Translations under genes and position numbers: made by a program
In this document: in pieces, positions 34,476 to 42,048 of the stretch
Layout of the letters: every line of letters begins with the position of its first letter
How positions within the stretch are numbered: position 1 is the stretch's first letter
The notes under the pieces: model-generated
Seen by the model: only the letters and a program-made list of their open reading frames with translations
Databases searched by the model: none
Told to the model about the DNA's origin: nothing
NCBI RefSeq assembly: GCF_051859565.1
Contig: NZ_JBHYFK010000001.1
Span: 248,001-312,000, forward strand
Direction: 5' to 3'
DNA length: 64,000 nt
Source of the DNA: Glycocaulis sp051859565
Lineage (GTDB): Bacteria > Pseudomonadota > Alphaproteobacteria > Caulobacterales > Maricaulaceae

Positions 34476-35456
34476 CTACTCCGCTGCTTTCGCGGCCTGT
34501 GCCATCAGCTTCATGCGGGCGTGCTCTATGCGATGGCAGGTTGGGCAAAGCAGGGCGAAATCTCTGACGGTCGTGTATCTGACACCTTCCTCTAGGGGGT
34601 GCTTGTGATGCACGTCGATCAGGCTACGCGGTCGAACACCGCTACCGGGAAAGCAACGGGCGGGGTCAAAACCGCAAGCATCGCAGATCAGCGTTTCGGC
34701 TCTAATTCTGTCTCGAACAAACCGATCTGCAAGCCATGCGGCGCGTTTCCTCACTTTTGCCTTTCGCTCTTCGGTCATGCCTTCAAGGGCATTGCCCGCC
34801 ATGTCCCTTTCGATCTCACGCTCGGTTCGCTTCGGAATATCGCTCAGTTCGGCGTTCTGAAACTCGTCCTCGATGGCAATCCAAGCATTACTAGCGGCCA
34901 CAGGCTCAAGGTCCAGATCGGCAAGCGAGGCCCGTTCGGCGTCATTGAGCGGGCGAAGGGTGGCTGAGGAATGGGCGAACAGGCGTCGATAACCCTCTTC
35001 GCCCAGAACGTCCTTGGCCTTTGGCTGGCCAACGATCCGGTAAGTCTCGACGATGGGGAAGGCCACGGACCAGCGCCACCGATTTTGCCCCCGCGCCCAC
35101 ATGTCTTGCAGCCGCTGATACTCGGCCGGGCCAAGGATCGTGGCTAGCGACCGGGATGAATATCTCAGCTTGTGCACTGCAATGAAGCGGCCAGCTTGCT
35201 CCTTGTGGGTTTGCCGTTCAGCCAAATAGTCGGGGTCGTTTTCAAATCCGGGGTTCGGTTTCTCGTGCGTTTTGACGATGTATTCGATGATGTAGCCGTC
35301 ATCCGCCTGCCGCTGGATGGTCTTGGCGCACTTGTTGCGCGTATCCTGACTGTCAGTCCCGGGCGTGAAGCCGATCCAAGTTGTCGCTGCCAGCCAGTCG
35401 GCCTTGGCGGCTTTGATCGGCGCAGGCAGGTCTTTGACCTTGATCGTCTTCGCCAC
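34476..35456 (-). CDS. HNH endonuclease domain protein, last gene of restriction operon
   Basis: 326 residues. The C-terminal ~70 are an HNH/zinc nuclease: CDAC at 258-261, the core VHHKHP with His283-His284, then CPTCHRIEH (Cys304, Cys307, His308). The first ~250 residues are not recognised; they include WIGFTPGTDSQDTRNKCAK and charged helices and may bind DNA or a partner. GTG start, 3 nt after the upstream HEPN-like gene stop, so translation is coupled. It may supply a second DNA-cutting activity to the restriction system. Base composition is less GC-rich than chromosomal neighbours. Confidence 0.82.
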   Translation of the reverse strand: MAKTIKVKDLPAPIKAAKADWLAATTWIGFTPGTDSQDTRNKCAKTIQRQADDGYIIEYIVKTHEKPNPGFENDPDYLAERQTHKEQAGRFIAVHKLRYSSRSLATILGPAEYQRLQDMWARGQNRWRWSVAFPIVETYRIVGQPKAKDVLGEEGYRRLFAHSSATLRPLNDAERASLADLDLEPVAASNAWIAIEDEFQNAELSDIPKRTEREIERDMAGNALEGMTEERKAKVRKRAAWLADRFVRDRIRAETLICDACGFDPARCFPGSGVRPRSLIDVHHKHPLEEGVRYTTVRDFALLCPTCHRIEHARMKLMAQAAKAAE

Positions 35457-35459
35457 TGA

Positions 35460-36275
35460 TTACCTCACACAATTCAGGAAACGCATAACAACGCGATATG
35501 CGGGCTCGTATGCCCTGAAAGCACGTTCGTCCGGCTGTAATTCGCCGTGAAGCAAGGAGTTTCGCAGCGCGTAGATCACCTCGATAAGGCCAAAGAACAA
35601 CTCCTCCTTAGTGCAGCGAAACTCAAACTCACCTGCTACAATCGGGGGCTCGTCCCCCACGAATAGGTTGCTCAAGGGGCGAGGGCAGCAGTCTTGATAG
35701 AGGCCGCGCAGGTGCGCCTGCATAGTTGCAGAAAGAGCGGTGAATTCCGGATGTGCGACAAGGTTCGCTTCGTCATAGTCTGCCTGAGGAATTGTCGCCG
35801 TAACATGACCAGCTCGATTGGTTACCGTCGAAAGCCACTGTCCGTTCTGCCTGTCCACAGTGAAGGTGATCGAACGGCTGACCGCTGATTGTGGGAGTTG
35901 GACGCGCGGTCGAATAGCAACCGAAGTGAAGGTTATGCGCTCCAAAACGTCATTTTCGCGAACGACCTCGATCTGGTAGTTCTCGAGAAAGCGGTGCAGT
36001 TCAGCGATCATCAGCTTCAGTTCCAGCGCCTCCTCGCTGTCTGGACGCGGGCGGCCATCTGGTCTGTTTTCGCGAGGACGCAAGAGCGGAATAATCTCTG
36101 CTCGAACCGGATTGACCCGAGTTTTCACAAACTCCAGCCCCTCTCGATCCCGCCGAGTGCCTGCCTCTTCGCGAAACCATGCATTGAACGCGGCCCAGGC
36201 CTTAACGAAGGGGCCGATGTAGTCGATCTCCGCCCGCTCTTTCCAAAGCCGGGCGTTGTTGGGCAGGCGGGCCAT
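35460..36275 (-). CDS. HEPN-like protein coupled to specificity subunit
   Basis: 271 residues, no firm family. The N-terminal WKERAEIDYIGPFVKAWAAF resembles the first helix of HEPN-superfamily proteins. Near the C-terminus ALRNSLLHGEL has the R-x4-H pattern (Arg238, His243) that is the RNase active site of many HEPN toxins. The central part is beta-rich. Starts by TGATG overlap with the specificity-subunit stop, so it is made with the restriction enzyme. It could be an RNA-cutting effector, a toxin or a structural subunit. Clearly lower GC than the flanking chromosome. Confidence 0.68.
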   Translation of the reverse strand: MARLPNNARLWKERAEIDYIGPFVKAWAAFNAWFREEAGTRRDREGLEFVKTRVNPVRAEIIPLLRPRENRPDGRPRPDSEEALELKLMIAELHRFLENYQIEVVRENDVLERITFTSVAIRPRVQLPQSAVSRSITFTVDRQNGQWLSTVTNRAGHVTATIPQADYDEANLVAHPEFTALSATMQAHLRGLYQDCCPRPLSNLFVGDEPPIVAGEFEFRCTKEELFFGLIEVIYALRNSLLHGELQPDERAFRAYEPAYRVVMRFLNCVR

Positions 36276-37675
36276 CAGATCGCCTCCTCTGCTTGGTCAA
36301 GGTAGGCCATGGCGGCGGGTTCCCCGTCTTCAATCGCAATCTCGACGGCGCGTTTTGCCGCCTCCAACAGGCTGGCAGCACGGGCCTTTGCCGCCTTCGC
36401 TGCAATCACGTTCTGCGTCACCTGATCGGCCACAGCGTCCGGGATATGGGGCAGCGGCAGGTTGAAGATGTCGGCGTCGGTGATGGCCGGATACATGCTG
36501 GCGCTGGCGAACAGGTCCAGAAGTTCGCAGATCACCGGCAGGCGCAGGTAGGTCAGCAGAACCTCGGGCGCTATGTCGCGGGGCGTCACCACGACGAACC
36601 CAGACGAGCAGACGTAACCATCCTGCTCCGGAGTGATCTGGGCCGACAGGCGGCGGATCGGGCGCACGGTGGAGGTGATGATATCCCCCGCCCGCACATG
36701 CCATGTGGCGCGGCTGGGCGCGCCTTCCGAGGTAAGGCGGGTGCTGGTAGCCGCCCCGGCCCCGTCGATATCGCTGATCTCAATATAGTCGAAGGCAGCG
36801 CAGGCATCGGGGCGGAACTTCTCGCGCCGGGGGGCCGCCACGTCTGCGATTGTGCGCCCGTCCACGGCCAGCAGGTCAAGCAGGGCCTGAATGCGTGGGG
36901 CGAAAAAGCGGGCATCGAACCGGCCCGAGGCGAAGACATCCGACGCACGGGCGGTGTAGGCGAGCGGTTCCGGCGGGGTCCAGTTGGCAAGGCCGAGGAA
37001 CCCCAAGAGGCTTTGCTCTGCCTCCGAAGCATTACTACGGGCTTGTCTCCGCTGAGACAGTGCCTGTTTCACTGTGCTCTTGATGCGCGACTGGAGCGCA
37101 TCGCTCAAAATCGGGATGGGGATTTCACGAACCTTGGCGAGCGACATTCCCTGTTGGACCATTCCCGAAGAGTGCCGCGCAATGTGATCTTGGCCAAACT
37201 TGCTGTTCAGGTAGGTCAAGACGAATTGCGGCAGCAGGCCACTGCCCTCGGAGAGTGAAATTCGAGCGACATCTTGGTCTATGATCGAGGGGAGGGCTTC
37301 ATCTGTGACGATCGCGCAGTTTCCGACAGTCCCTCTGGTCGAGAGGATCAGATCGTCATTTTCCAAAAATGACCGCTTATTTGCTTCGACAACCCAATCC
37401 GCCACGGTTTCCGCAGGTGAGCGATCAGCAAACCACGATCCGGCGCATTTTGCGGTCAACATTGCCGTTGGGGCATGTTCATCAACTTCGTGGTAGCCAT
37501 GAGGCCCGTCAGTGACGAAGGCGGCCTTGCCAACGCGCTTTAGCTGATGTCGGTGTAGGGCTTGGTCTTCTGCGATGTATGCCTTTTGGAAGAACTGTGC
37601 ATCAAAGCGCAGGTCTTGGGGCAATTCGATTGAGGAAACGACGGCGGCTTCAAGCCCCTCCAACAGACCGCTCAA
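36275..37675 (-). CDS. hsdS: Type I-like specificity subunit (HsdS)
   Basis: 466 residues with two target-recognition halves: the first about residues 1-205 (ending in KVREIPIPILSDALQSRIKS followed by a coiled helix), the second about 235-445 (ending in DIFNLPLPHIPDAVADQVTQ and another helix). This internal symmetry is the type I/type IIB S pattern; each half reads part of a bipartite site. TTG start overlaps the nuclease-methyltransferase TGA stop as TTGA. Recognition sequence cannot be derived. Confidence 0.9.
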   Translation of the reverse strand: MSGLLEGLEAAVVSSIELPQDLRFDAQFFQKAYIAEDQALHRHQLKRVGKAAFVTDGPHGYHEVDEHAPTAMLTAKCAGSWFADRSPAETVADWVVEANKRSFLENDDLILSTRGTVGNCAIVTDEALPSIIDQDVARISLSEGSGLLPQFVLTYLNSKFGQDHIARHSSGMVQQGMSLAKVREIPIPILSDALQSRIKSTVKQALSQRRQARSNASEAEQSLLGFLGLANWTPPEPLAYTARASDVFASGRFDARFFAPRIQALLDLLAVDGRTIADVAAPRREKFRPDACAAFDYIEISDIDGAGAATSTRLTSEGAPSRATWHVRAGDIITSTVRPIRRLSAQITPEQDGYVCSSGFVVVTPRDIAPEVLLTYLRLPVICELLDLFASASMYPAITDADIFNLPLPHIPDAVADQVTQNVIAAKAAKARAASLLEAAKRAVEIAIEDGEPAAMAYLDQAEEAI

Positions 37676-39705
37676 GCGGCCTTGGTTGAAGGGGCGTCCC
37701 GAAAAAAACTGAAGCCTTCCTTGCGGGCGAACTCCTCGAAGGCCTCCGCGATCCCGTCCTCAGTTTGTCCATCGTGGTTGAAGAGGTCATGCGACACAAC
37801 GAAATGGCCGTGTGTGTCGCGCATGAAGGTGCCGTCCGGGCTCTTGCGATAGACCTTGCGCCCTGAGTTATCGACGCTTTCCACCTGTTGCGTGGCAAAG
37901 AAGATGTCGTAGTCCTCGACTTTCGGGCACAGCGGCCCCTTGGCCGGATCGTCATTCCACTTCTGCACCAGCAAGACGCTGGTCTTGGTGCCGGTGTGCG
38001 GCTTGAAGGTGTTCGGGTGCAGCCCCACCACGGCAAGGATGCGGCAGCGTTCCATGATGAACTCACGTAGCCGCTTGTCTGACGAGTTGTTGAACCGCCC
38101 CTGCGGCAGGACAACGGCCATCCGACCGCCGGGTTTGAGAAAATCCAGATTGCGTTCAATGAACAGCAAGTCGCGTGCGACGGCTTTTTCCAGTTTGCCG
38201 TTCGTCTTGTGCGCGAGCTCATAGGGCGACAGCATGTCTGATTGCTTGATGTCGCCCGCAAAGGGCGGGTTTGCCATCAGCACATCGAAGCTAAAGCTGC
38301 GGTAGTCGGTCTGCCGAGTGCTCTCACGATGTTTGCGCAACCGTCGCCAGCCGTCGCCGTAAGTATCGAGCCATTCGTTCTGCTTGGCAGTCTCGTCCCA
38401 CTTCGTCCAGTCGAGCGTATTGAGGTGCAGGACGTTGGTTTCGCCGTCGCCCGCGATCAGGTTCAGGCAGCGCGAGACCCGGACACTTTTCTCGTCAAAG
38501 TCGACGGCAAATACATTGTCGCGCACATAGTCGATGCAGCGCGGCGGTTTGGCGTCCATGGTGAACAGGTGGCTTTCCTCAAGCCCCAGCGCTCGAATGA
38601 TCTGTCGCCAGACATGAAACATGCTGTGCACCGTGAACCCCGCCGAGCCGCAGGCGGTGTCGATCACCGTCTCGCCCTCTTGCGGGTTCATCATCTTGAC
38701 GCACATATCGATCACCCAGCGCGGGGTGAAATACTGGCCCTTTTCGCCCTTTGAGGATTTGGACACCAGGTATTCAAAGGCGTCGTCGATCACGTCGAGG
38801 TTCGAATTGAACAGCTTCCATTCCTCTAGCGAACCGACACAAACTTGCAGATGGTCCGGCGACAGCCGGATGCGTTCATCTTCAAGAAACACGCCCGGCC
38901 ACTTCTTCTTGGCCTCATCGAATAGGTTCTGGATCGCTGCCTTCAGTTGCGCCGCTGTGTTCTGGTTGCGGAACCGCAGGGCATTGCCCAGCCGGTGCGA
39001 GGTCATCTCGTCATAGAGCTTGGTGAAGATCAGCTTGAAGACTTCCTCGAAAACATCGACCCCGGCATTGGCCAGAACCTCGTCTTCCATATCCTCGATC
39101 AGGTCGCGCAGGGAGCGGGCAAACTTGCCCTCTTTCACCCGCTCCTCCTCAAGGTCGATCAGGGTCTGAATGGTCCACGGCTGATCCACGACCTGTTCGA
39201 TGGTCTGGTCTGCGCGGGGCAGCTCGTGGATCGGCATGAAGTAGTTGGGGTTCTTGCGGTGCCAGACCTCGGCAAGAATGCCGTCACTCCAGAGTGCAAG
39301 AGGTGCGCCGGTAGCATGGGCGTAGGACCGGAGCTGCTCCTTGCCGTCTTTAAGCTTCTTCTGCTTCACCTCGATGATGATATAGGGCACGGTTGAACGA
39401 TGTTCATCGAACACTACGATGTCAGCACGCTTCGAGGTGTCACGCCCGAAGGTTATTGGATACTCGACCGCTATCCTTGAGCGCCCGTAGCCGAGCTTGT
39501 CGATGAGCCGGTTGAGCCATAACTGACGCACTCGCTCCTCGGGCTTGAGCTGGACCTCCTTGCCGCGAACCCTGCACTCGATGACATCCACGGATTTGCC
39601 GCGAATTTCCTTCCTCTGGGCTCGACTATCGAGTGCGTCGTTCTCAGCCTCCGAAAAGAGAACAAATTCGTTGAACTCCGCTGCAGGCTTCTTCATCGCT
39701 GCCAT
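37672..39705 (-). CDS. PD-(D/E)XK nuclease-N6-adenine methyltransferase fusion
   Basis: 677 residues joining restriction and modification. Residues about 45-170 are an HsdR-N-type nuclease: ADIVVFD (Asp95) and IIIEVKQKK (Glu112, Lys114) form the catalytic D...ExK. Residues about 290-660 are a type I/IIG methyltransferase: GEKGQYFTPRWVIDM, AdoMet motif VIDTACGSAGF (about 345-355) and catalytic NPPF (about 479-482). There is no helicase/translocase domain and no hsdR gene nearby. With the adjacent S subunit this matches BcgI-like two-subunit type IIB enzymes rather than classical type I. First gene of a coupled four-gene operon; ATG preceded by GGGGAAAAG. Confidence 0.88.
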   Translation of the reverse strand: MAAMKKPAAEFNEFVLFSEAENDALDSRAQRKEIRGKSVDVIECRVRGKEVQLKPEERVRQLWLNRLIDKLGYGRSRIAVEYPITFGRDTSKRADIVVFDEHRSTVPYIIIEVKQKKLKDGKEQLRSYAHATGAPLALWSDGILAEVWHRKNPNYFMPIHELPRADQTIEQVVDQPWTIQTLIDLEEERVKEGKFARSLRDLIEDMEDEVLANAGVDVFEEVFKLIFTKLYDEMTSHRLGNALRFRNQNTAAQLKAAIQNLFDEAKKKWPGVFLEDERIRLSPDHLQVCVGSLEEWKLFNSNLDVIDDAFEYLVSKSSKGEKGQYFTPRWVIDMCVKMMNPQEGETVIDTACGSAGFTVHSMFHVWRQIIRALGLEESHLFTMDAKPPRCIDYVRDNVFAVDFDEKSVRVSRCLNLIAGDGETNVLHLNTLDWTKWDETAKQNEWLDTYGDGWRRLRKHRESTRQTDYRSFSFDVLMANPPFAGDIKQSDMLSPYELAHKTNGKLEKAVARDLLFIERNLDFLKPGGRMAVVLPQGRFNNSSDKRLREFIMERCRILAVVGLHPNTFKPHTGTKTSVLLVQKWNDDPAKGPLCPKVEDYDIFFATQQVESVDNSGRKVYRKSPDGTFMRDTHGHFVVSHDLFNHDGQTEDGIAEAFEEFARKEGFSFFRDAPSTKAA

Positions 39706-40173
39706 CTTTTCCCCGTTTCAAACTCTAGAGCCCGGCCTCAACTCGCCATCGTAGCAAGCGGTTTGTTGGCCGCCTCGGCGCTTGAGTAACTGTCTCGTTT
39801 CGCGGGCAGGCTAGGGCGCGTTGCCGCGCCGCTCAACGATTAACGGCGCTAGCTGGCTAACTCGCTTCACCGGGCCGGGGTGGGCTGCGGAACGAATGCG
39901 CCGAAAGGGACCGTTGGTGCAGAGAACTTGCCTGCCGGTCTCCCCAGCCGCGAGTGCGTGGCGGAGCGAAACCGTCAGATAGTAGCGTTAGTGCAGAAGT
40001 ATCTGCTTGTGTCCCTGCCGTGACGGCTGGGGCGTCTTGACCCTTCGCGGGGTGTAGCGCCTGACGGGGCGCAAGGGAACCTCAAGGCCCCCATCGGTTC
40101 GCCCGGTGGGGGTCTTGGCGTTTCTGAAGGCCACCGCGAGGGAAAACTTCAACCCGCGAACGAGAGCACAGAC
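39706..40173. other. 468-base divergent intergenic region with strong hairpin
   Basis: Lies between the leftward restriction operon and the rightward ParB-like gene, so it should hold both promoters, though no clear consensus boxes stand out. The main visible feature is a 14-bp stem (40084-40097 with 40103-40116, including two G-T pairs) closed by a TTCGC loop, 57 bases before the ParB-like start. It could be a leader structure or terminator. No convincing coding frame is seen. Confidence 0.5.
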
Positions 40174-40983
40174 ATGACCGATGCCTTGAACACACCGACC
40201 GACCTTGTCAGGGGCCAGGAAGCCAAAATCCCGCTTGATTGGATAGTCGCGGACCCGTCCATATCGGCGAGGAGTAAGGGTCTAAACCCTCAGCACCTCG
40301 GGGACCTTGTTGAGGCCCGGAAGAACGAAAAGCCATGGCCGCCTCTGAGCGTGGCGCTTGTGGGCGGCGAGGTGATCCTGATTGATGGATACCATCGCCA
40401 TGCCGCCGCCTTGGAAGCAGAGGGAGCGAACGAGGATGAAGTGATCCTCAACGCGCTGGTGCATGTGACCGTTCACCCCGAAGCCGACACCTTGGAGGCC
40501 GCCCGCTACGCCGCGTGGCAACTCAACCGTGAAACCAAGCTGCCCCTGACGAAGGCAGAGCGGCAAGAGGAAGGCATCCGCCGATACTTCGCTGCGAACC
40601 AGCACAGGCTTGGCGACAGGCAGAGGGGAAACCCCAAGGCCATCCGGCAGATAGCGAGAGAGCTCGACCTCCCATATTCAACGTGCCGCAGGCTCATAAA
40701 GACGCTCGAGGCGGGCCGGTATTGGAAAATGATGCAGGACGACGCCCCCGAGGCCAAGAACACCGACGCGCCGGGCCGACATTGGCGGGCCAAGCGGAAG
40801 GCAGCAATCACGGAGGCGTCACGCATAATCGCCGCACTTGGCCGAAAGGAGCCGGAGCACGCTCGCGCTGCCCTTGAGCAGGCTTGGAGCCGTCTCCCGC
40901 CTGCCCCCCGAGGTGCCGCAGGGGAGACCCTTGGCGAATACGCTACGCGGCGGGAGGCGGACCCCTACGGTTTCCTCAACTAG
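40174..40983 (+). CDS. ParB/sulfiredoxin-like nuclease-fold protein
   Basis: 269 residues. The N-terminal ParB-like domain (about 15-110) contains PLDWIVADPSISARSKGL, LGDLVEARKNEKPWPPLSVA and IDGYHRHAAALEAEG; the last replaces the GERR motif of chromosomal ParB, as in element-borne relatives. The middle (RQIARELDLPYSTCRRLIKT) is a helix-turn-helix. It probably binds DNA; partitioning seems unlikely with no ParA present. It could regulate the element or take part in its replication. Confidence 0.82.
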   Translation: MTDALNTPTDLVRGQEAKIPLDWIVADPSISARSKGLNPQHLGDLVEARKNEKPWPPLSVALVGGEVILIDGYHRHAAALEAEGANEDEVILNALVHVTVHPEADTLEAARYAAWQLNRETKLPLTKAERQEEGIRRYFAANQHRLGDRQRGNPKAIRQIARELDLPYSTCRRLIKTLEAGRYWKMMQDDAPEAKNTDAPGRHWRAKRKAAITEASRIIAALGRKEPEHARAALEQAWSRLPPAPRGAAGETLGEYATRREADPYGFLN

Positions 40984-41462
40984 GAGGCAGTCTGGGGAGC
41001 CGAACGTCCAGCTATAGCGGCGCTTCAGGCCCGGAAGTGGTTCATTTGGATCACCCTATAATCAAGGAGACGTGCGCCGCCGCGTTGGCATAGGCGATAA
41101 GGCGGGGGTGGTGCGCAACGGGAACCGGCTGAGAAACCAGAAGCGGACCCCAACATCGCCTTACGGTGAAGGGGTCCAAAACTGGCAAAAAAATGTGAGG
41201 CCCCCTGCAAGAGAGGGGCGGCTTCAATTACCCCCCATGGGGGTGCCAGCGCGGCGGTCATCGCCAAGGAAACCCGCGCCTTCTTCTCGATGCGCTTAGG
41301 CGCGGGGGCGATGGCTGTTTGGCACCCCGAGCCGCCGCCCTTCCTGCTTGTGGCTGCGCACCGGCCAAACAACAGGGCTCAATAGCCCTCTTCCAATATC
41401 AATCTTCGTGAGCCCGCCCGGTAATGCCGTGGCGGGTTTCTCGCGTTCAAGAGAGACAGACC
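40984..41462. other. 479-base intergenic region with terminator-like hairpins
   Basis: No credible gene. It contains a GGGGCGG-rich stretch with CCCCCCATGGGGG near 41230, a short hairpin AGGGCT/AGCCCT at 41374-41389, and a longer stem CCCGCC-CGG / CCG-T-GGCGGG at 41413-41436 followed by TTTC. The last resembles an intrinsic terminator placed 26 bases before the AlpA-like start, so it may attenuate that gene. Confidence 0.45.
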
Positions 41463-41717
41463 ATGCACCAACAGATCAACACGCCCCGCAAGGCTGCCCC
41501 AGCGGCCCCTGAGCCGTTCGTGGGTATCGAGGCGGTGGCAGAGTTCCTAGACGTTACCACCGCTGCGCTGCGCAAGTGGCGGGATCGAGGAGAGATGCCT
41601 TTCCCGTCCTATGCCATTGGCCGTCGGATCAAGTTCCGCCTGTCAGAGGTGGAGGCCTATGCGCTGGCCAGAGCGCACCGCAACGCCCCTGAGGCCCGCC
41701 GATTGGGATGGTCCTGA
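41463..41717 (+). CDS. AlpA/MerR-like helix-turn-helix protein (putative excisionase)
   Basis: 84 residues. FVGIEAVAEFLDVTTAALRK and WRDRGEMPFPSYAIGRRIKF form the winged helix of the MerR/excisionase type, followed by LSEVEAYALA. Such proteins act as recombination directionality factors or activators of integrase genes in islands. Position next to the right att site fits this. ATG 41463 preferred over an upstream in-frame start because the family begins near the basic N-terminus. Confidence 0.8.
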   Translation: MHQQINTPRKAAPAAPEPFVGIEAVAEFLDVTTAALRKWRDRGEMPFPSYAIGRRIKFRLSEVEAYALARAHRNAPEARRLGWS

Positions 41718-41727
41718 GTTCCTTCGG

Positions 41728-41748
41728 GATTGGGATATGATTGGGATA
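41728..41748 (+). repeat. Paired 10-bp direct repeats at right end of island
   Basis: Two copies of GATTGGGATA (41728-41737 and 41739-41748) separated by T, same orientation and same following ATT as at 32745-32768. It sits 55 bases inside attR and 10 bases after the AlpA-like stop. Likely recombinase or accessory-protein sites; inferred from the symmetrical placement. Confidence 0.6.
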
Positions 41749-41803
41749 ATTCGAAAACAGGCCTTTGATCGGCCCTTTCAAAATCACCTAACCTATTGAA
41801 AAT

Positions 41804-41883
<80 letters not shown>

Positions 41884-42048
41884 GTCGAACCGCTCTCTTA
41901 CAGGGCCGGGCGGGACTATTCAATGGACAGACGCCGCACAAGGCGCCGGGTATTCTGCCCGCGTTTGCAGCAGGGGTGTGTCTGCCGCCCATGACGGGCG
42001 GTGATCGCGCTTCCCTGCCTTGCCCCGACCGCCTATATCGGATCCATC

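Noticed and set aside
37672..39705. Classical type I HsdM
   Set aside because: The N-terminal D...ExK nuclease domain and absence of HsdR fit a type IIB/IIG-like RM fusion better.
41025..41372. Leftward 115-codon frame in the island gap
   Set aside because: Cys/Gly/Pro-rich composition, no ribosome-binding site, overlaps structured non-coding DNA.
41701..41709. Third copy of GATTGGGAT before the right-end repeats
   Set aside because: It lies in the last codons of the AlpA-like gene, lacks the final A and the paired partner; could be chance.
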